This document shows positions 15,917-23,155 of a stretch of DNA of 40,268 nucleotides, piece by piece. The translations under genes and the position numbers were made by a program. The stretch lies in contig CAMYLJ010000034.1 of NCBI GenBank assembly GCA_947259215.1, positions 1 to 40,268 on the forward strand. The letters are read 5' to 3'. The notes below the pieces were generated by a model. The model searched no databases, had not been told where the DNA came from, and was given only the letters and a program-made list of their open reading frames with translations. Origin of the DNA: an uncultured delta proteobacterium. GTDB lineage: Bacteria > Myxococcota_A > UBA9160 > JAFDET01. How positions within the stretch are numbered: the stretch's first letter is position 1; every line of letters starts with the position of its first letter.

Positions 15917-17110
15917 ATGGCAAAGAACGAAGTCGCGATCCTCGGCGTCGGCATGCATCCCTGGGGCAAGTGGGGGCGAAACTTCGTCGAGTACGGAGTG
16001 CACGCCATCCAGGCCGCGTTGAAGGACGCGGAGCTCGACTGGCGCAAGGTCGAGTTCATCGCGGGCGGCGACACCATGCGCAACGGCTACCCGGGCTACG
16101 TGTCCGGCGCGACCTTCGCCAAGGCCATGGGCTGGACCGGCATCCCGGTGATGAGCACCTACGCCGCCTGCGCGACCGGCGCCCAGGCGATGGAGGCCGC
16201 GCGCACGCGGATCCTGGCCGGCATGTGCGACGTGGCCGTGGTGGCGGGCGCCGACACCACGCCCAAGGGCTTCCTGGCCCCCGCCAAGGGCGAGCGGGTG
16301 CTCGACCCGGACTGGCTGCGCTTCCGGCTGCTGGGCGCCACGAACCCGACCTACTTCGGGCTCTACGCCCGGCGGCGGATGGACCTCTACGGCGCCACCG
16401 AGCAGGACTTCGCCCACGTGAAGGCCAAGAACAGCCGACACGGCGTCAGCAACCCGAACGCCCGCTACAAGAAGGTCTTCAGCGAAGAAGAGGTGCTCGC
16501 CTCCAACATGGTGGCCGACCCCCTGCGGCTGCTCGAGATCTGCGCCACCAGCGACGGCGGCGCGGCGGTGGTGCTCTCGTCCCTCGACTTCGCGAAGCGC
16601 CACGGCGCCGGCGACGCGCCGCGGGTGGCCGCGATCTCGACCATTACGCCGACCTTCCCGGACACCTACATCGACATGCCGGCCTTCTCCACGGACTCGG
16701 CGGCCGGGATCCCCTCCCCCGACCGGGGCTTCAAGGATTCGATCGCCCACGCGGCCTACGAGGAGGCCGGGCTCGGGCCCGAGGACCTGGACCTGGCGGA
16801 GGTCTACGACCTCTCGTCGGCGCTCGAGCTCGACTGGTACGAGAACATCGGCCTGTGCAAGCCCGGCGAGGCGGAGCGATTGCTCCGCAACGGCGACACC
16901 ACCATCGGCGGCCGCATCCCCGTGAACGCGAGCGGCGGGCTGGGCTGCTTCGGCGAGGCGGTCCCCGCCCAGGCGATCGCCCAGGTGTGCGAGCTGGTGT
17001 GGCAGCTGCGCGGCCAGGCCGGCGAGCGCCAGGTCGCGGGCGCGCGGGTCGGTATCACGGCGAACCAGGGCCTCTTCGGCCACGGCTCGTCGGTCATCGT
17101 CACCAAGTAG
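15917..17110 (+). CDS. Thiolase-like lipid-transfer protein (Ltp/SCP-x type)
   Basis: This 397-residue protein starts at ATG 15917 behind AAGGAG. It has a thiolase fold with the nucleophile region TYAACATGAQAM (C85). The second-half motifs differ from true thiolases: EVYDLSSALELDWYENIG replaces the NEAF region, and GGLGCFGEAVPAQ replaces the GHP-containing loop, as in Ltp-type aldolases or ketoacyl-CoA cleaving enzymes of steroid side-chain removal. Paired with the upstream DUF35 protein it probably forms a two-component carbon-carbon cleaving enzyme. Within this operon the likely target is the propionyl side chain of HIP-CoA intermediates, but that is inference; a bile-acid or sterol side chain is the alternative. 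Confidence 0.84.
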   Translation: MAKNEVAILGVGMHPWGKWGRNFVEYGVHAIQAALKDAELDWRKVEFIAGGDTMRNGYPGYVSGATFAKAMGWTGIPVMSTYAACATGAQAMEAARTRILAGMCDVAVVAGADTTPKGFLAPAKGERVLDPDWLRFRLLGATNPTYFGLYARRRMDLYGATEQDFAHVKAKNSRHGVSNPNARYKKVFSEEEVLASNMVADPLRLLEICATSDGGAAVVLSSLDFAKRHGAGDAPRVAAISTITPTFPDTYIDMPAFSTDSAAGIPSPDRGFKDSIAHAAYEEAGLGPEDLDLAEVYDLSSALELDWYENIGLCKPGEAERLLRNGDTTIGGRIPVNASGGLGCFGEAVPAQAIAQVCELVWQLRGQAGERQVAGARVGITANQGLFGHGSSVIVTK

Positions 17111-17128
17111 AGAAGAGGTAGAAGCGAG

Positions 17129-18280
17129 ATGGCAGAGGCGTACATCATCGACGCGGTGCGAACGCCAGTGGGCAAGCGCGGCGGCGGACTCTCGACGGAG
17201 CACTCGGCGGACCTGGGCGCCCACGTGCTGAAGGCACTGGTGGACCGCACCGGGATCGACGCCGGCGCCGTCGACGACGTGGTCTTCGGCTGCTGCGACA
17301 CCGTCGGCACCCAGGCCGGCGACATCGCCCGCACCTGCTGGCTGGCCGCCGGGCTGCCGGACCACGTTCCGGGCGTCACCATCGACCGCCAGTGCGGCTC
17401 GTCCCAGCAGGCGGTGCACTTCGCCGCCCAGGGGGTGATGAGCGGCACCAGCGACCTGGTGGTGGCCGGCGGCGTGCAGAACATGAGCCAGATCCCGATC
17501 TCGTACGCCATGACGGCGGCCGAGCCGCTGGGGATGGAGAACCCCTTCCACGGCTCCAAGGGCTGGGTCGAGCGCTACGGCACCCAGGACGTGTCCCAGT
17601 TCCGCGGCGCCGAGATGATCGCCGAGAAGTGGGGCATCTCGCGGGAGGACATGGAGCGCTTCGCGCTGGAGAGCCACGAGCGCGCGATCCGCGCCATCGA
17701 CGAGGGGCGCTTCGAGAACGAGATCGTGCCCTACGGCGACGTCACCACCGACGAGGGCCCGCGCCGCGGCACGAGCCTGGAGAAGATGGCGAGCCTGCCG
17801 ACCCTGGAGGAAGGCGGCCGCCTCACCGCGGCGGTGGCGAGCCAGATCTCCGACGGCGCCACGGCGATGCTCGTGGCCGGCGAGCGCGCCGTGAAGCAGC
17901 ACGGCCTCTCGCCGCGGGCGCGCGTCCACCACATCAGCGTGCGCGCCGACGACCCCATCTACATGCTGACCGCCCCGATCCCCGCCACGAGGTACGCCCT
18001 CGAGAAGGCGGGCATGAAGCTCGAGCAGATGGACGCGGTGGAGATCAATGAGGCGTTCGCGTCGGTAGTGCTGGCCTGGGAGAAGGAGCTCCACCCGGAC
18101 ATGAGCAAGGTGAACCCGAACGGCGGCGCCATCGCCCTGGGACACCCGATCGGCGCCACCGGCACGCGCCTGATGGCGACGCTCCTGAACGAGCTCGAGC
18201 GCACCGGCGGCCGCTACGGCCTCCAGACCATGTGCGAGGGCGGCGGCCAGGCCAACGTCACGATCCTGGAGCGCGTGTAA
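17129..18280 (+). CDS. fadA6: FadA6-like thiolase
   Basis: This 383-residue true thiolase has DRQCGSSQQA (nucleophile C89), NEAFAS, GGAIALGHPIGATG (H339) and CEGGGQA (C369). Long stretches follow the M. tuberculosis FadA6 pattern, including AGGVQNMSQIPIS, SQFRGAEMIAEKW, LTAAVASQISDGA and LTAPIPATRYALEKAGM. FadA6 cleaves a 3-ketoacyl-CoA late in HIP breakdown after IpdAB ring opening. The preceding 18-bp gap holds a purine-rich GAAGAGG as ribosome-binding site. It is a cytoplasmic enzyme in the middle of the operon. Confidence 0.88.
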   Translation: MAEAYIIDAVRTPVGKRGGGLSTEHSADLGAHVLKALVDRTGIDAGAVDDVVFGCCDTVGTQAGDIARTCWLAAGLPDHVPGVTIDRQCGSSQQAVHFAAQGVMSGTSDLVVAGGVQNMSQIPISYAMTAAEPLGMENPFHGSKGWVERYGTQDVSQFRGAEMIAEKWGISREDMERFALESHERAIRAIDEGRFENEIVPYGDVTTDEGPRRGTSLEKMASLPTLEEGGRLTAAVASQISDGATAMLVAGERAVKQHGLSPRARVHHISVRADDPIYMLTAPIPATRYALEKAGMKLEQMDAVEINEAFASVVLAWEKELHPDMSKVNPNGGAIALGHPIGATGTRLMATLLNELERTGGRYGLQTMCEGGGQANVTILERV

Positions 18281-18329
18281 TGCAAGCGGCGAAGCCGCGC
18301 GCAGCAAGCCGGAGGCGAGCGAAGTTCAT

Positions 18330-19235
18330 ATGAGCGGGATCTGTGATGGGCGCGTCGTCATCGTCACCGGCGCGGGCCGCGGCATCGGGCGCGAGCACGC
18401 GCTGGCGTTTGCACGCGCCGGGGCGAAGGTGGTGGTGAACGACCTGGGCGTCTCGCTCCAGGGTGAGGGCGGCTCTCAGACCCCGGCCGACGAGGTGGTA
18501 AAGGAGATCCAGGAGCTGGGCGGCGAGGCCGTCAGCAACGGCTCCGACGTGGCGGATTTCGCCCAGGCCGGCGAGCTGGTGAAGACGGCCATCGACGCCT
18601 TCGGCGGCCTCGACGTGGTGGTGAACAACGCCGGCTTCGTGCGCGATCGCATGTTCGTGTCCACCTCCGAGGACGAGTGGGACGCGATCGTGCGCGTGCA
18701 CCTGAAGGGCCACTACGCGGTCGCCAGCAACGCCTGTGCGTACTGGCGCCAGCGCTCCAAGGACGGCCAGGCGGTGGACGCGCGCATCATCAACACCAGC
18801 TCCGGCGCCGGACTCCAGGGGAGCATCGGCCAGAGCGCCTACTCGGCCGCCAAGGGCGGCATCGCGGCGCTCACCCTGGTGCAGGCGGCGGAGCTCGGCC
18901 GTTACGGCATCACGTCCAACGCCATCGCACCGTCGGCGCGCACCCGCATGACCGAGGAGGTCTTCGCCGAGATGATGGCGAGGCCCGACGAGGGCTTCGA
19001 CGCCATGCACCCGGGCAACGTGTCGCCGCTGGTCGTCTGGCTCGGCAGCCCCGAGTCCCGCGACGTCACCGGCCGCATCTTCGAGGTGGCGGGCGGCTCC
19101 ATCAGCCTGGCCGACGGCTGGCGCACCGGCCCCGAGCTCGACAAGGGCGCCCGCTGGGAGCCCGACGAAGTGGGCGCCGCCGTACATGAGCTCCTTTCCA
19201 AGGCGGAGCCTCCCCAGAAGGTGTACGGCACCTAG
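18330..19235 (+). CDS. SDR-family hydroxyacyl-CoA dehydrogenase-like protein
   Basis: This 301-residue SDR has TGAGRGIG (13-20), NNAG (99-102) and catalytic S157/S158, Y171 and K175. The insertion NDLGVSLQGEGGSQTPADEVV after beta-2 and the roughly 45-residue C-terminal extension match the 17beta-HSD type 4/Hsd4A-like group and the KstR2-regulon SDR Rv3548c. These act on 3-hydroxyacyl-CoA or steroid hydroxyl groups. It is preceded by a 49-bp gap with a small perfect hairpin (GCGGC-GAA-GCCGC, 18286-18298) and GGAGG at 18311-18315, 14 nt from ATG and thus rather far. The role in oxidising the beta-hydroxy HIP side chain is inferred. Confidence 0.85.
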   Translation: MSGICDGRVVIVTGAGRGIGREHALAFARAGAKVVVNDLGVSLQGEGGSQTPADEVVKEIQELGGEAVSNGSDVADFAQAGELVKTAIDAFGGLDVVVNNAGFVRDRMFVSTSEDEWDAIVRVHLKGHYAVASNACAYWRQRSKDGQAVDARIINTSSGAGLQGSIGQSAYSAAKGGIAALTLVQAAELGRYGITSNAIAPSARTRMTEEVFAEMMARPDEGFDAMHPGNVSPLVVWLGSPESRDVTGRIFEVAGGSISLADGWRTGPELDKGARWEPDEVGAAVHELLSKAEPPQKVYGT

Positions 19236-19237
19236 GC

Positions 19238-20377
19238 GTGGACTTTTCCTTTACGGAGGAGCAGGAGGAGCTGCGCGCCACGGCGCGCGCCTTCCTGGCC
19301 GAGCACTCCGGCTCCGAGGCGGTGCGAGCCGCCATGGAGAGCGAGCTGGGACACGACCCCGGCCTGTGGAAGCAGCTCGGGGCCGAGCTCGGCTGGACCG
19401 CGGTCACGATTCCCGAGGACTGCGGCGGACTCGGCCTTTCGTACGTGGAGCTGGTGGCGCTGCTCGAGATCATGGGCGAGCACCTGCTGTGTTCGCCGTT
19501 CTTCGCGAGCCTCTGCCTCGGCGCCAACACGATCCTGACGGCGGGAAGCGAGAGCCAGCGCCAGGAGTTCCTCCCGGGCATCGCGGAAGGCGACGTCCGC
19601 GCCACCCTGGCAGCGACGGAGGGGGTGGGCCGCTGGGACGTGGACAGCATCGAGACGACGGCCGAGCGCAAGGGTGACGGCTACGTGCTGCGCGGCGCCA
19701 AGCGCTTCGTGGTGGACGGCCACTGCGCGGACCTGATCGTCGTGGCGGCACGCACGCCGGGCAGCGCCGGTGCCGAGGGCGTGAGCCTCTTCGCGGTGCC
19801 GGCGGACGCGCCGGGCCTGGTGCGAACACCGCTCCCGGGCATGGACCGCACCCGCCGCCTGGCGGCGCTCGGGCTGCACGAGGTGCGCGTGCCCGCGTCG
19901 ACCCGGCTGGGCGACGAGGGCGCTGCCGCCGCGGCGCTCCAGCAGACCCTCGACCTGGCCTGCATCGGTCTCGCAGCCGAGCAGGTCGGCGGAGCCCAGC
20001 GCTGCCTCGACCTGTCGGTGGAGCACGCCAAGGAACGCGTCCAGTTCGGCCGGCCGATCGGCTCCTTCCAGGCCGTGAAGCACCTGTGCGCGGACATGAT
20101 GGTGGCCGTGGAGACCGCACGCTCCGCCGCCTACTACGCCGGCTGCGTCGCGGCCGAGAGCAGCGACGAGCTCGCCCTGGTGGCCCCGCTCGCCAAGGCC
20201 TGGTGCTCCGACGCCTTCTTCCGCTGCGCCGGCGACGCGATCCAGGTGCACGGAGGCGTGGGCTTCACCTGGGAGTACGACGTGCATCTCTACTTCAAGC
20301 GCGCCCGGGCCGGCGCCAGCCTGCTCGGCGAGCCGAGCTTCCACCGCGAGCGCGTAGCCCGCGGCATCGGTCTCTGA
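19238..20377 (+). CDS. Acyl-CoA dehydrogenase beta-type subunit (candidate IpdE2/FadE33)
   Basis: GTG 19238, 2 bp after the SDR stop, gives 379 residues. It has a standard ACAD N-terminus (VDFSFTEEQEELRATARAFL) and strongly conserved C-terminal helices with EHAKERVQFGRPIGSFQAVKHLCADMMV and IQVHGGVGFTWEYDVHLYFKRA. The flavin segment of alpha subunits (SEPNAGSD) is replaced by AATEGVGRWDV. No alpha subunit adjoins it. The window holds two alpha-type (13213, 26887) and two beta-type (14385, 19238) ACADs; since the first two form an adjacent pair, this one is the natural partner of the IpdE1-like protein, as IpdE1 and IpdE2 lie in separate operons in mycobacteria. Confidence 0.83.
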   Translation: MDFSFTEEQEELRATARAFLAEHSGSEAVRAAMESELGHDPGLWKQLGAELGWTAVTIPEDCGGLGLSYVELVALLEIMGEHLLCSPFFASLCLGANTILTAGSESQRQEFLPGIAEGDVRATLAATEGVGRWDVDSIETTAERKGDGYVLRGAKRFVVDGHCADLIVVAARTPGSAGAEGVSLFAVPADAPGLVRTPLPGMDRTRRLAALGLHEVRVPASTRLGDEGAAAAALQQTLDLACIGLAAEQVGGAQRCLDLSVEHAKERVQFGRPIGSFQAVKHLCADMMVAVETARSAAYYAGCVAAESSDELALVAPLAKAWCSDAFFRCAGDAIQVHGGVGFTWEYDVHLYFKRARAGASLLGEPSFHRERVARGIGL

Positions 20378-20386
20378 GAGCGCACG

Positions 20387-21160
20387 GTGGCGATCGAGAT
20401 CGACTTCTCCGAAAAGGTCGCGTTCGTGACGGGCGGCGCCCGCGGCGTCGGCCGGGGCATCAGCGAGCGCTTCCTCGAGGCCGGCGCCGAGGTGGTGATC
20501 TGCGGACGCAGCGAACCCGAGACGCTGCCGGAGGCGGGCGGGCGCGCGGCGGTCTTCACGGCCGCCGACGTACGCGACCCGGACCAGGTGGAAGCCGCCG
20601 TCGGCTTCGCGCGCGAGCGCTTCGGCCGCCTGGACGTGCTGGTGAACAACGCCGGCGGCTCGCCCTTCGCCGAGGCGGCCAGCGCCTCGCCGCGCTTCTC
20701 CGAGAAGATCGTCCAGCTGAACCTGCTCGGACCCCTGCACTTCTGTCAGGCCGCGAACCGCGTCATGCAGGAGCAGCCCGAGGGCGGCGCCATCGTCAAC
20801 ATCGCCAGCGTCTCGGGCGTACGCCCCTCGCCCGGGACGGCCGCCTACGGCGCCGCCAAGGCCGGGCTCCTGTCCCTGACCCAGACGCTGGCCATCGAGT
20901 GGGCGCCCCGGGTGCGGGTGAACGCGGTCACGGCCGGGATGATCAAGACCGAGCAGGCCCACCTGCACTACGGCGATGACGCGGCCCAGGCCCGGGTGGC
21001 CGCGACCGTGCCCCTGGAGCGGCTGGGCGAGCCCCGGGACGTGGGCGACGTGTGCGTCTGGCTCGCCTCGCCCCTGTCCTCCTACGTGACCGGCGCCAAC
21101 GTGCTCATGCACGGCGGCGGCGAGCGCCCCGCCTTCCTGTCCGCCGTCACCGGCGACTAG
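20387..21160 (+). CDS. SDR-family oxidoreductase (Rv3549c-like)
   Basis: This 257-residue classical SDR starts with GTG 20387. It has TGGARGVG (15-22), NNAG (87-90) and catalytic S141, Y154 and K158. VTAGMIKTEQAHLHYGDDAA and LASPLSSYVTGANVLMHGGGERPAFL complete a normal domain. Two SDRs of this kind (Rv3548c, Rv3549c) are in the mycobacterial HIP regulon, and the pair here, split only by an ACAD, mirrors that. The likely task is an NAD-dependent alcohol oxidation on a CoA-bound HIP intermediate; which of the two SDRs acts on which position is not readable from sequence. Confidence 0.84.
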   Translation: MAIEIDFSEKVAFVTGGARGVGRGISERFLEAGAEVVICGRSEPETLPEAGGRAAVFTAADVRDPDQVEAAVGFARERFGRLDVLVNNAGGSPFAEAASASPRFSEKIVQLNLLGPLHFCQAANRVMQEQPEGGAIVNIASVSGVRPSPGTAAYGAAKAGLLSLTQTLAIEWAPRVRVNAVTAGMIKTEQAHLHYGDDAAQARVAATVPLERLGEPRDVGDVCVWLASPLSSYVTGANVLMHGGGERPAFLSAVTGD

Positions 21161-21172
21161 ACCGGAGCCCCC

Positions 21173-22075
21173 ATGCTGCGCGACGAGACGATCCTCATCA
21201 CCGGCCCCACCAGCCAGGTGGCCTTCCCCATCGCGCGCGAGCTGGCGAAGCACAACCGCGTCTACGGGCTGGCGCGCTTCTCCAAGGCCACCGACCGCGA
21301 GCGGGTGGAGAAGCTCGGCGTGACGCCGCTGGCGGTGGACCTGGCCAAGGACTCCCTCGACACGCTCCCCGAAGACGTCAGCCTCGTGTTGCACTTCGCC
21401 GTCGTGAAGACGGGCGACTTCGACTACGACCTGGAAGCCAACGTCGAGGGCACGGGTCGCCTCTACTCGCGCTGCCGCGGCGCCCGCGCCTTCCTGCACT
21501 GCTCCTCGGCGGCGGTCTACGAGCCCGCCCAGGGCCGCGCCCACCCCGAGAGCGACCCGCTCGGCGACAGCCACCGCAGCATGTTCCCCACCTACAGCAT
21601 CGCCAAGATCGCCTCGGAGTCGATGGCCCGCTACGCGGCGCGGGAGTGGAACGTCCCCACCACCATCATGCGCTTGAACGTCCCCTACGGCGACAACGGG
21701 GGCTGGCCCTGGTACCACCTGATGATGATGAAGTCGGGCGTCGAGATCCCGATCCACCCCGCGGGCCCGAACCGCTTCAACATGCTGCACGAGGACGACT
21801 ACCTGGCGCAGATCCCGAAGCTGGTGGAGATCGCGAGCGTCCCGGCCACGACGCTCAACTGGGGCGGGGAGGTCTCCAGCATCGAGGAGTGGTGCGCGTA
21901 CCTGGGGGAGCTCACGGGTCTCGAACCGCGCCTCGTAAAGAACGAGAGTGCCACCAGCAGCAACGAGCTCGACCTCTCCCGCATGCACGAGCTCATCGGT
22001 CCCGCCACCACGCCCTGGCGCGACGGCATCCGGCGCCTGGTGGAGGCGCGCAACCCCGAGCTCCTGAAAGGCTGA
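21173..22075 (+). CDS. Extended SDR, NAD-dependent epimerase/dehydratase family
   Basis: This 300-residue protein starts at ATG 21173. It is a Rossmann fold of the extended SDR type with catalytic S111/S112, Y141 and K145 (YSIAK). The nucleotide loop is LITGPTSQVAFPIA, where the usual GxxGxxG is degraded: the last Gly is Ala and the middle one Gln/Val. Cofactor preference or activity may differ from sugar epimerases. No sugar-nucleotide genes surround it. Its place between two steroid genes, 12 bp after an SDR and 5 bp before MaoC, makes a 3beta-HSD-like or other steroid-ring role plausible but unproven. I know of no counterpart in the M. tuberculosis KstR2 set. Confidence 0.78.
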   Translation: MLRDETILITGPTSQVAFPIARELAKHNRVYGLARFSKATDRERVEKLGVTPLAVDLAKDSLDTLPEDVSLVLHFAVVKTGDFDYDLEANVEGTGRLYSRCRGARAFLHCSSAAVYEPAQGRAHPESDPLGDSHRSMFPTYSIAKIASESMARYAAREWNVPTTIMRLNVPYGDNGGWPWYHLMMMKSGVEIPIHPAGPNRFNMLHEDDYLAQIPKLVEIASVPATTLNWGGEVSSIEEWCAYLGELTGLEPRLVKNESATSSNELDLSRMHELIGPATTPWRDGIRRLVEARNPELLKG

Positions 22076-22080
22076 CCGCC

Positions 22081-22548
22081 ATGGCGACCGTCTTCGACAC
22101 CCCCGTCGCCCTGCTCGACGCCGTGGGCAAACCCCTGGGCTCGAGCGACTGGCTCGAGATCGACCAGGCGCGGATCGACCTGTTCGCCGACGCCACCGGC
22201 GACCACCAGTGGATCCATGTGGACCCGGAGCGCGCCAAGGACGGGCCCTTCGGCTCCACCATCGCCCACGGCTATCTGACGCTCTCGCTGGTGAACCTCT
22301 TCCTGCCACAGATCGTGGAAGTTCACGGAATCGCGATGGGGGTGAACTACGGCTCGGACAAGCTGCGCTTCCCCGCCCCGGTACCGGTGGGCTCGCGGGT
22401 GCGCGGCGTGGGCGAGCTGCGGCAAGCTGCCACAGCCAAGGACGGCTCGATCCAGGCCACGATCCGGGTCACCGTGGAGATCGAGGGCAGCGAGCGACCG
22501 GCCTGCGTGGTGGACACCATCAGCCGCTACTACCCCGCCGTCAGCTAG
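22081..22548 (+). CDS. MaoC-like (R)-specific enoyl-CoA hydratase
   Basis: This 155-residue single hot-dog domain has the hydratase signature ATGDHQWIHVD (D41, H46), followed by GPFGSTIAHGYLTLSL (H63). Bacterial steroid degraders use MaoC-type hydratases to hydrate CoA-activated side chains too bulky for crotonases. Here it would hydrate the HIPE-CoA double bond made by IpdE1E2, an inference from context. The start at ATG 22081 is 5 bp after the preceding stop. It is the last gene of the long operon; no convincing terminator is visible in the 87 bp before the next gene. Confidence 0.86.
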   Translation: MATVFDTPVALLDAVGKPLGSSDWLEIDQARIDLFADATGDHQWIHVDPERAKDGPFGSTIAHGYLTLSLVNLFLPQIVEVHGIAMGVNYGSDKLRFPAPVPVGSRVRGVGELRQAATAKDGSIQATIRVTVEIEGSERPACVVDTISRYYPAVS

Positions 22549-22567
22549 CCCGGCCTGGACGATTCCC

Positions 22568-22597
22568 TTGACTCGACGGAGGCTTGGATCGTATCCT
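22568..22597 (+). promoter_or_regulatory. Promoter of the DUF3015-DUF4105 unit
   Basis: TTGACT (22568-22573), an 18-bp spacer and TATCCT (22592-22597) form a good sigma70-type promoter in the gap after maoC. The leader then holds a small hairpin GGACG-GGT-CGTCC (22606-22618), and GGGGG (22624-22628) stands as a ribosome-binding site before ATG 22636. Confidence 0.6.
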
Positions 22598-22635
22598 GCC
22601 TGTCAGGACGGGTCGTCCAAAAACGGGGGTATCGC

Positions 22636-23127
22636 ATGAGATCGTTTCGACTCTTTTCGATCGCGGCGGCGGCCGCAATCGCGTTGGCGAGTGTGCCGGC
22701 CAGCGCGGACAACAACATCGGCTGCGGGCTGGGCACCATCCTGTGGGAAGGGAACGACGATCTGGTGATCCAGGTGTTCGGGGCCACGACCAACAGCATG
22801 TTCTTCCAGACCTTCGGCATCAGCAGCAACACCTTCGGGTGTAAGCGCAACCAGGTGATCACCACCGAGTACCGGGTGAACATGTTCGCGGGAGCCAACA
22901 TCGACGGGCTCGCGCGCGACATGGCCGTCGGCGGGGGCGAAAATCTGGAGACGCTGGCGACCCTGATGGAGGTGGAGGAAGCGGATCGGCCGGCGCTCTA
23001 CGCGCTGACCAAGCAGAACTTCGCCGCGCTCTTCCCGTCAGACGACGTGACGGCTGGCGATCTGCTGACGAACCTCGACCGCCTGATGGCCGAGGACGCG
23101 CAGCTCGCGCGCTACGTCCGAAGCTAG
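22636..23127 (+). CDS. Exported DUF3015 protein
   Basis: This 163-residue protein has a clear signal peptide (residues 1-24, cleavage after PASA). The mature part begins DNNIGCGLGTILWEG and has TTNSMFFQTFGISSNTFGC, the DUF3015 hallmark, with two conserved cysteines (C30, C69) that could form a disulfide. The function of the family is not established. DUF3015 genes are often found beside DUF4105 genes, as here, which suggests a joint envelope role. The codon-rich Asn/Thr/Phe content stands out from the very GC-rich neighbours but fits an exported protein. Confidence 0.85.
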   Translation: MRSFRLFSIAAAAAIALASVPASADNNIGCGLGTILWEGNDDLVIQVFGATTNSMFFQTFGISSNTFGCKRNQVITTEYRVNMFAGANIDGLARDMAVGGGENLETLATLMEVEEADRPALYALTKQNFAALFPSDDVTAGDLLTNLDRLMAEDAQLARYVRS

Positions 23128-23155
23128 TCGACGCGCCCGGCGGGCAGGGTCCGCG

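Noticed and set aside
18286-18298. Hairpin GCGGC-GAA-GCCGC between fadA6 and the next SDR, considered as a terminator
   Set aside because: The stem is only 5 bp, no T-tract follows and the operon continues directly.
19232-22309. Minus-strand open frame of more than 1000 codons under the ACAD-SDR-epimerase region
   Set aside because: It runs across several real plus-strand genes and their gaps and has the composition of a GC-driven shadow.
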